Source: Darksidea phi (Eukaryota; Ascomycota; Dothideomycetes; Pleosporales; Lentitheciaceae). Taken from it: 64,000 nucleotides of DNA. The translations under genes and the position numbers were made by a program. The notes under the pieces are model-generated. The model was not told where the DNA came from. It saw nothing but the letters and a program-made list of their open reading frames with translations, and did no database searches. Below are positions 57,006-64,000 of the stretch, piece by piece; positions within the stretch are counted from its first letter, which is position 1, and each line of letters opens with the position of its first letter. Location of the stretch: positions 1 through 64,000 of the forward strand of contig JASJFT010000066.1 in assembly GCA_030770425.1 (NCBI GenBank), read 5' to 3'.

Positions 57006-58106
57006 TCGTTAGGTGGTATTAAGGGCGCGTAGGGTACGCGGGTATTCGCGGGTATTCACATGCTAGTATGTGAAATTTTCTACGTTATATACTCAACAAA
57101 CCTTAATATTATATACTTACCCTCTCGCTCCTCCTTAATAGTAATATAATAAGAACTATATAGTTTATACGACTAAGTTAAGGTACCCTCCTAAGCTCGA
57201 TATAGGCTAGCTACTAAGTTCGATATAGGCCAGCTACTGATCTCGATATCAGCCAGCTGCTGAGCTCGATATAGGCCAGATACTGAGCTCACGCGATTAG
57301 TCGTTCAATCGCGAGGGCTGTAGGTTTGCTATACTAGTAGGCTCACGCGATTAGTTGTTCGACCGCGAGGGCTGTTGGTTCACTGTACCTGGTGAGCCCT
57401 TACGATTAGTCGACAAATCGTAAGGGCTCTAGGTAGTATATAGAGTAATATAAGAAATTAAATTTTTTAAAATATTTCTAAAAAGAATTATAAAAAAAAT
57501 CGTAATTTTTTTTTTAAATATTTTACTACCTTTAATTTTTTATTGTTTTTCTTAAAATTAGGGCCCCGCGCCCCCCTAATCGCGCCGCAGTCGGGGCCCT
57601 AATTAGGGCCCCGCCGGGACCCCCTAATTTAGGGGGGACTGGAACCGTAGTGTCCCTGCTTTATACTAGAGAGCAGTTCATGGACACCCCTGATGCCACT
57701 CGTTATATTGTTCGGTTGTGGCTGAAGAACGAGGCGCTTGCCTGGAAACTCCCTCGTGAGTTCAAACAAGGCAATGATCGATTGTACGAGTCCAACGAGT
57801 TGAACGAGGTCTGGAACGTAGTTCCCGTTCCAAAGGTTGACTTCAAGCTCAGCGAGAGGCTCTGCTCCTGATCGCGCTTCTTGGAGGCGTCGCGCAGTAG
57901 AATCGCTTCAGCTGTTCCTGGGCTATCTGATTATTACGGCCAAATGATGTTACCAAATTCTGCAGTTGCAATTATTTTGTTCCATGAATCTTATCTTTGA
58001 CTACTGCGCTCGCGCTGTGACCAATGTGCGTTCATCTCGGTGCCCTTCCGACGTGGCCTACAAAAGGCCGCTTTTACCCCGCACCCAGCTGTAATGCGTG
58101 TCCACC

Positions 58107-59083
58107 ATGGAGCCTTCCAGCAAAACTCTCTCCAGTATTCTCAGTCCCCAAGCGGCTTACGAGTCTAACATCGGTCGGAATAATCACGAATCATGGGATT
58201 CATTGTCCACAAACCCTAAGAACCGGGTTGAATCCTTATCACTCACGGACAATACCCTCTAGAAATACGATGGAGTTCATGTGGACGGTACGCGGTTCTT
58301 CTTCACGCCTGCCTTTGCGGTCGGAAGACCACCCACCAGAATTGATATCTTCATTCCTCCGCACGAACGTCACCCACCATGGCTTAGTCCCAGTCTAAGA
58401 GCACATGACACAGTCCTCTTCCATGGTCAGCAAGCGGCCAGTCTTCCAATAGACCAACACCTCAAACGTGCTCTACATCGCTGGCCCAGCAACCAAAACT
58501 CACTTTTCGAGCAGAGATACTTGAGCATGCCCTTCGGCCCCCGCATTATCGTCCGAGAGATAAAAGGCCAGAACCAGGAAAAAGAGATAGACCTGATCCA
58601 AGCTACAAGGCTGAGGGTCAATGGTTGTCGATCAAAAAGCTGCAGCAGTATTGGATGATGCCAGACGAGAAGATGCCGCCTATCATCTCACTTCAGGAGA
58701 TCTGGCTTTTCAAGCAACCCCACGAAGCCATCGGCCTCGTTCGAATACCAGCACTCCATGATTCGAAGACGTTAGTATTCAAATCTTTGACAAGAGACGT
58801 CAAATATCTATACCACGAGATCAGGATGCTCCTGACGATGGACCCACATCCCAGTATTTCCGGACGCACCCTCTATCTAGTAACCCAGCCGTGCAGGCTT
58901 GGAGGCAAGCGCGGGGTCTGTGGTTTCATCACTGAATACTTTCAAGGCGGCGATTTTCGCGACCATCTTTTCCAGACATCCGATCATTTGAGCGATATGG
59001 AGCGTCTGCGACGGGCGAGTCAGGTGAAGTATATAACGAAACAGGTACCTAGCAAAATACGCTCTTCGCTAGCGATCGTCTAG
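58107..59083 (+). pseudogene. Fragment of a fungal protein-kinase-like gene
   Basis: Begins MEPSSKTLSSILSP at 58107. A TAG stop follows after 51 codons (58260), the frame goes on as KYDGVHVDGTRFFF, and a 1-nt frame change occurs near 58620 before QQYWMMPDEKMPP. The last part has kinase N-lobe features: VFKSLTRDVKYLYHEIRMLL (helix C glutamate), then GGKRGVCGFITEYFQGGDFRD, the hinge. It stops after KYITKQ at a GTACCT that may have been a donor; the catalytic loop (HRD), DFG and C-lobe are absent from the following sequence. Such divergent kinases are numerous in ascomycetes. It was cut off by the repeat-rich DNA to its right. Confidence 0.7.
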
Positions 59084-59465
59084 CAGATGCTATCTTACTA
59101 TTCGAGTTGTTCGAGTACTACTGCTGAATTATATCGCATATGAGTCCTGAAAACATCGCTTAAGGAGTACTTACCGCGATAAAGTATTAGTACTGAATTG
59201 CCCAAGTAGGTAGCGCTATATATTATCTATTATACATCCCGTACGTATGAAGGTATTCTGTAGAACTTGGTCCTGTATTGTGTATTTCATGTAGGTAGTT
59301 TGTCCACGTAGGTGGAAATCCCATGCGTTACGACCGGATCCTGTACTAAGAATCCCACATGGATGAAGCTCCCAAGCCGCAGACCCTACGTTATCTGCTA
59401 AGGCGTGTCTGAAGACAGGAATTAGGAGATTATATGCGATCTCTTCTTCACGTGCCTGGAGACTA
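59084..59465. other. Intergenic region
   Basis: No gene seen. The sequence becomes progressively AT-rich toward the right and shows no kinase continuation. Confidence 0.4.
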
Positions 59466-59625
59466 GAGTTGGGAGATTGTATGGGATTCACGCGAAAACT
59501 CGGAGAGCAGGGAGGGGTGGACGTATTCCTGGAATTGGGAGATCGTACGGGATTAGCGCGTAGACTCGAAGAGTAGGGAAAGGGAGACGCACCCTTAGAA
59601 TTGGGAATACGTATGGGAGTCTTGC
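59466..59625. repeat. 66-bp tandem repeat, about 2.4 copies
   Basis: Copies begin at 59466, 59532 and 59598 with GAGTTGGGAGATTGTA-like sequence. The first two are about 75 percent alike by eye and exactly 66 bp apart; 66 is a multiple of three but no frame is open across them. Confidence 0.75.
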
Positions 59626-59639
59626 TACGGTATATACGT

Positions 59640-61107
59640 TCCTGGATCCCGACTAATAGAGTGTTAAAGCAGTGCGGTGCGCGCCTTGATGGGGTATATC
59701 CTTGTCGAATATCTAAATATAGCGAGACGGGTGTTTGTTTATAGAATAGCTAATACGTAAGACGGCGTTCCAATACTAAGAAGTAATAGGAAACGGGAAA
59801 TAGTATATACGATCTATAGCTTTATATTTAAAAGTCGTATATAATTAGTACTCGAAGTAGTTATATTACGCTCTATTTAGCTCCTACTACTAGTAGCTCG
59901 TCTTAACTAGGGGCTTTCTAGGGTTTAGCTAAAAAGACGCTTTACTTATCTACATTAGAATAAACGAGTTCTAAAATAGACGGGTTTTTAAGAATATATA
60001 AATTTTAGAAATATATTAGTTCTAGAAATATATAGATTCTAGAAATATATAGATTTTAGAAAATCTATTAAACTAGCTATTAAGACTAAATATAATTTCT
60101 AATACTTTTAAAATTACTTTTTACTTTAGAATATAGTTTATAGCTATATCTATTTAATTTTTATCTTTAAATTATATCTATTACTCGTTCTTATCTAGAC
60201 TAGTAATAAAATTATATTAAAAATTTTAAGACTAGCGAATATTTTATCCTAGAACTTTACTTAGTTAGTTATTATAAATTAGAAGAAATAGACCTCTTAT
60301 CTAACTAGAATTTAAAAGATTCTTAAGTATATAAAAATTAAAAATCGATTATATAAGTAAGTATACCTATAACTACTATTAATAAAAGCTAGCTATCTTT
60401 TATCTACTCTTAAGTCTATTCTATACCTAAATAGTACTAATATAGATAAGTAGAAGAAGTTTTAATTCTATCTATTTATACTAAGCTATATATAGTTAAA
60501 TAGTTTAATATTTAAAATATTATCTTATTATATTATATATAACTTTATAGCTTTATTATTATATATAAGATATAAATATAGTATCTTTATTATATATAAA
60601 CTCCTATTATATTTCGTATAAACCTTTTAAAGAGACTTCTACTATATAAATTTAAATTAAATATAATTAAATAATAGATTATTTACTCTATTAAATATTA
60701 TAATACCTAAAATAATAATATATAATAGGAGTAATATCCCCCTTTACGTAGCGAAAAACCTATTATACTAAAAGATATAAGGGGTATATTATTATAGCCC
60801 GTTAGTCCTAGGGTCTTATATATATCGACTTTAAGTAATTATAACTCTATATATATATTAAGCTTTACTATATTTCTTTATAAATTATATATTATAACTA
60901 ATTTTAAATATTTAGGATATCTTCTACTTCTAAATTATATTTATATTATCGTCTTCGAGCTTAATTCGTAGAAAGCCTCCTTCTTTAGTATATTAGACTT
61001 TCTTTCCTATAATACTACTATTATACCCTTACTACTTTAAATTCTCGTAAAAGGGTCTTATCCGAGCCTTAGAGTCTTACTCTAATACTAGTAAGTTATA
61101 ATTAGCC
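59640..61107. other. AT-rich RIP-like tract with a copy of the gypsy-nested repeat
   Basis: Gene-free and CA/TG-poor, with stops in every frame. About 60490-60665 is a direct copy of 4603-4790, with shared phrases such as CTTTATTATCGTATATAAGG in the less mutated copy. The remainder may be the internal part of a retroelement whose LTR would be 61113-61433. Confidence 0.65.
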
Positions 61108-61112
61108 TTATA

Positions 61113-61433
61113 TGTGAGGCACGTATAGGCAGGCAGGCACAGAAACGCTGAGGCAGCAAAAGGGTTGTATTCGGATGGAGATGAGACGAATCCTTAAGGA
61201 GACGTGATGGTAGGACGTAGGACTATATAGGGTCCGGCACGTGACCGTGGCCGGGCCGATGATGATCCGGGAGTCCTCCGGCAGAAGTAGGCGTGACATT
61301 ATACCTGCTATCGCGCGCAAATTCATATAAAATCGCCACCCTAGTCGATACTTCCAATCAAAGCAATTACCAATCCCGGCTAGTACAAAACGACCCCGCA
61401 CCTACATAATCATCGCGGTGTAATTTACTTACA
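61113..61433 (-). repeat. Possible solo or 5' LTR
   Basis: On the minus strand this 321-bp segment starts TGTAAG and ends CTCACA, has a CTATATAG promoter-like box near 61220 and a GC-rich leader. It borders RIP'd DNA on its 3' side. No target duplication and no second copy are present in the window, so the call rests on end sequence and position only. Confidence 0.3.
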
Positions 61434-62015
61434 GTGGCTGTTAGGCCTGTGGCTGTACGGAAGCTTGCAAGGTTCGGAGCCCCGCTTTTGATACAGGAAG
61501 CGCAACCCGCGAGGCGCGGGCTGCCCATAGAAGCCTTGAGGAACGAAGCTATGGGGCATATGGCGTGGAGTATAAATTTGAAGGTTTGTGAATGAGGGAT
61601 TGCAAGTTCAGGTATGTACTTTCGTACCTGAGCGACCCACCGGATATATATATATATATATATATCAGCCGGTGGCCGAGCTACTTGCGAGAATGATGCG
61701 GTAAAACTGGGACCCGGATGGCGTCTGGAAAGGGTTTTCCATGCTAACGAGGCCCGAGGAAGGTGTGTCGACAGGCACGACGAGCGGGCCAGCTGAACAT
61801 TCCTGAAATATTGGCCAATGCGGTCAGAATGCGGTTCTAGACTACTGACCCCGGTGATTTCAATGTGCTGCGAGATGGGCCCCCAATGGATGGGGGGTCA
61901 CTAGAACCAAATCCCTGACAACTGTTTCTTGGTGTTCGTGTTGGGTCAGATCAGCCCCGCCTTCCGCTTCTTCTTATGTCTCCACTTTTCATGCTCCCAG
62001 TCTAACACCATCATC
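61434..62015. other. Intergenic region with hairpin-flanked TA microsatellite
   Basis: Upstream of the second HET gene. At 61637-61675 the sequence CCACCGG, about 11 AT units, CA, then CCGGTGG forms a perfect 7-bp stem around a TA tract. No other feature was recognised. Confidence 0.6.
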
Positions 62016-64000
62016 ATGCCTCCGAATCAAGCTTGCCGGTGTTGCATAAACTTGATGCGATTTCCTTCCGAAGGTGGAAGCCAGCATGACACGACATACG
62101 CGAACATTCTCAGCTCAGCCTCGTCAGGCTGCCAGTCATGCCAGATCCTCCAAAGAGGCATCGAAACATACACGGAACGCAGTGATTTCCAAAGGGTTGT
62201 GATCAGAGACCCGGGTATCCAAGGCAGTACGGTGAAGCGGCAGGTCAACCCGCTGCCGGTGAAACTGCCAGTTTCTCAAACGGAAATACTGTCGCTCGCT
62301 TTCTACACCGACAACGGTAAGATCTTCTCGAGCCTAATTGGATCAACCCTGATCGTGTGGTCTTAGAAAAGTTGACTGAAAAGTGGCCGCTCGTTCCCAT
62401 TGTGCCACATATATCTCAGGACAGCTCCTCGTCAACTTGTCTCGAGCAGGCGAAAGGCTGGCTGGACCACTGCGTCTACCACCATGGCAATGATTGCCGA
62501 GCAGACCAAAAGGTTATTCCCCCGACACGCCTAATTGCCGTGGGCAAGGATCAAGATCTGCATCTGTACAACATATTCAGGAACGTTCGATGTGGTTTAT
62601 ACATATGCCGCACTGAGTTATTGCTGGGGCTCCACGCGTTCCTTTACGACTACTTTATCCACCTATCAAGAGCGTAAGATAGGCTTCAAGCTCGAGGAAC
62701 TTCCGAAAACGTGCCGTGACGCTGTGGTCGTAGCAAGGGCACTGGGAATACCCTTTCTCTGGATCGATAGCCTGTGTATTATTCAAGACTCTCCCGAAGA
62801 CTGGGAAAAGGAAGCTGCAAAAATGTGTGATGTATACTCGAACGCTCATATCACCTTGGCGGGCCTCGATTCTCCAGATAGCGACACGGGATTATTTGTA
62901 GGAAGACACGAGCGCAGAACCGTCTCGTTACCAGTTCAGCTTAACGATGGCTCAGAGGCGAATGTCTATGTACGAGCGCACTACGATATGACCCGCCTGG
63001 GTTTCTTCCATGCTGGCTATAGTAAGGATCTGGCTCAAGGAATGAGATCGCTCCAGGGTGTTCTGGAAACGAGAGGCTGGACACTCCAAGAACTGACACT
63101 CTCGCCGCGCATACTCTGGTTCTCTTCATGGGAGTTGGGCTTCTCCTGTCGTACAGAAACAGCATGTGAATGCGACCCAAAGCCACAGATCTGGGCCCAC
63201 ATAATGGGAACACGCGGGACTTTTGGCCTCAATCTTACAACCACACCACCTCCGAACAGCCTATCCACGAGCCAGGATAAAGACTGGCACCAGACATGGC
63301 AAGATTTTGTGGGCGAGTACACCAAGAGACAACTGAGTCATCATACTGACAGGTTGCCCGCGATGTCCGGCCTCGCAAAAGCCATGCGCAAACGCATCGG
63401 AGGGGAATATTATGCCGGAATCTGGGAGAAGCAGATTGAGCAACACCTGCTCTGGGCCAACGACTGGGGCCAGGGCGGTCCTGAAGTTCTGAGCGGCAGC
63501 TTTGGCATCTGCCTTGACAAGAAGAAGGTCATCTACACATGGGAAGAGTTCGGAAAACTGAGGGGCCTACCAGAGGGCTACGCACCTAGTTGGTCCTGGG
63601 CATCCGTTCCCGGGAAGATCAGCCTGACGAGTTGTAGAGGAGCTACAGGCCCACTCCGCATCCTCTACAAGGTCTTCGACGTCTGGTTCAAACCTTCTTC
63701 ATCCAATGCATATGGGCCTGGCGAGGGCGCAATCACGCTGGCTGGCCCTGTGCTCCCGGTATCCTTCGAGGATGGTGCGAACCTCATCTTCGACAATAGT
63801 TCGCGGCCTAAGATGTCAGATCTCCTCTATGATACCACCCCTGCGCTCTTGCCTGCAGAATCCCTCTTTATGAGCTGGTCGCCCCCTCGAATCGGACATC
63901 TCGATATGAGAGGTCCGGTGGTCGCTAAGAAAACTGGCATCTTTGCGGACTTGCGGTATCGGTTGGCAGATGATAAAGGGTTGGAGCAGTATGTTCTTCT
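62016..64000 (+). CDS. HET-domain protein, partial at the window edge, one frameshift
   Basis: Start MPPNQACRCC at 62016; exon 1 62016-62316, intron 62317-62366 (GTAAGA...CTTAG), exon 2 from 62367. The N terminus has zinc-knuckle-like cysteine pairs (ACRCC, GCQSCQ). The HET core follows: YAALSYCWGS, ALGIPFLWIDSLCIIQDS, DWEKEAAKMCDVYSNAHITL and RGWTLQELTLSPRILWF, then PSWSWASVPG near 63590. The order is that of the larger HET proteins with a DxW-type tail. Between LHLYN (about 62575) and the YAALSY segment the frame changes by one base; no intron with valid ends and phase explains it, and the downstream frame has a TAA at about 62531. From there it is open to 64000 and continues beyond. So it is either a pseudogene or carries a sequencing error. 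Confidence 0.8.

Larger units (their letters stand above)
56459..57652. mobile_element. Non-autonomous fold-back element with CACTA ends
   Basis: The element starts CACTACGGTTCC and ends with its exact reverse complement. Beyond these 12 bp the two ends continue as imperfect inverted repeats rich in CCCTAAATTAGGG-like blocks for about 70 bp, and further paired blocks lie inside. The flanks read CACTC before and TCCCTG after, and the dioxygenase frame resumes at once, giving a duplicated TC (or TCC if the terminal C is counted as target). No transposase frame exists. Its AT-rich core at 57430-57560 looks RIP-affected. It is a MITE or fold-back element mobilised in trans. CACTA ends suggest the EnSpm group, but a 2-bp duplication is not typical of it. 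Confidence 0.85.
55221..57871 (+). pseudogene. TfdA-type Fe(II)/2-oxoglutarate dioxygenase, split by a transposon
   Basis: The ancestral gene began MTSAAQSASP at 55221 and ended near 57871. Readable parts: RWSGFDFASDKEYTLHLTQ, an intron from 55517, PKLLESTLELHGGKGFVNIRG, more introns with normal signals, FHTDTF (HxD iron ligands), LASSWTVYNRL, MQPGDLTFINNHS and, after the insertion, LYTREQFMDTP with RYIVRLWLKN, the conserved arginine region. The family opens C-O or C-S bonds using iron and 2-oxoglutarate. Damage: an apparent 1-nt deletion near 55362, another near 55623, and a 1.2-kb mobile element inserted between the two ligand regions at 56459. Introns are otherwise normal, so the gene was working until recently. 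Confidence 0.85.

Noticed and set aside
61113..61433. Firm solo LTR call
   Set aside because: The ends look right but the flanks (TTATA and GTGGC) do not match and there is no second copy here.

Overview
The window is nuclear DNA of a filamentous ascomycete, probably a Dothideomycete. Introns are short (about 40-130 nt) with GT...AG ends and CTAAC/CTGAC branch sites. Starts are of the CACC-ATG type, and the gene families are typical of ascomycetes (HET, HeLo, secreted Cys-rich proteins, NmrA, TfdA). AT-rich tracts nearly lacking CA/TG dinucleotides show repeat-induced point mutation (RIP, CpA to TpA). The class is inferred from gene content; no marker gene proves it.

Layout. 1-9.75 kb: AT-rich RIP'd DNA holding one complete, dead Ty3/gypsy retrotransposon (minus strand; two 460-bp LTRs; 5-bp TATAA duplication) with a second repeat nested in it. 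9.9-11.8 kb: an intact sugar transporter. 14.3-24.9 kb: an accessory stretch with a HET-domain gene, a small SIN3-like single-PAH protein, an FMN-dehydrogenase fragment, a HeLo-domain protein, a poorly resolved remnant, an F-box-like gene and an ankyrin gene with a transposase-like zinc-knuckle tail. 25.7-29.2 kb: one intact P450, then a 5'-truncated P450 joined to a RIP'd repeat that is an inverted copy of the insert inside the retrotransposon. 31-40 kb: secreted and membrane proteins (a Cys-rich secreted protein, a multi-pass membrane protein, a fucose-lectin-like type II protein, a secreted-protein pseudogene and a single-pass surface protein). 40.7-50.3 kb: a conserved housekeeping block of histidine phosphatase, proteasome alpha-7 (PRE10), an unknown gene, mitochondrial ribosomal MRPL25, proteasome beta-3 (PUP3) and the spliceosomal helicase PRP28. 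50.5-59.6 kb: decay again, with a P450 pseudogene, an intact NmrA-like gene, a TfdA-type dioxygenase split by a fold-back transposon, and a kinase-like fragment. 59.6-61.1 kb: more RIP'd DNA. 62.0 kb to the edge: a second HET-domain gene, with one frameshift, running off the window.

Functionally the core block serves protein turnover (two subunits of the 20S core), mitochondrial translation and splicing. It is flanked by a fast-evolving compartment of allorecognition-type domains, P450s, secreted proteins and mobile DNA, where many genes carry 1-nt indels, nonsense codons, truncations or insertions. No rRNA, tRNA or CRISPR array was recognised. Exon coordinates are manual splice reconstructions checked for reading-frame continuity; no similarity search was run, so family names rest on recognised motifs.
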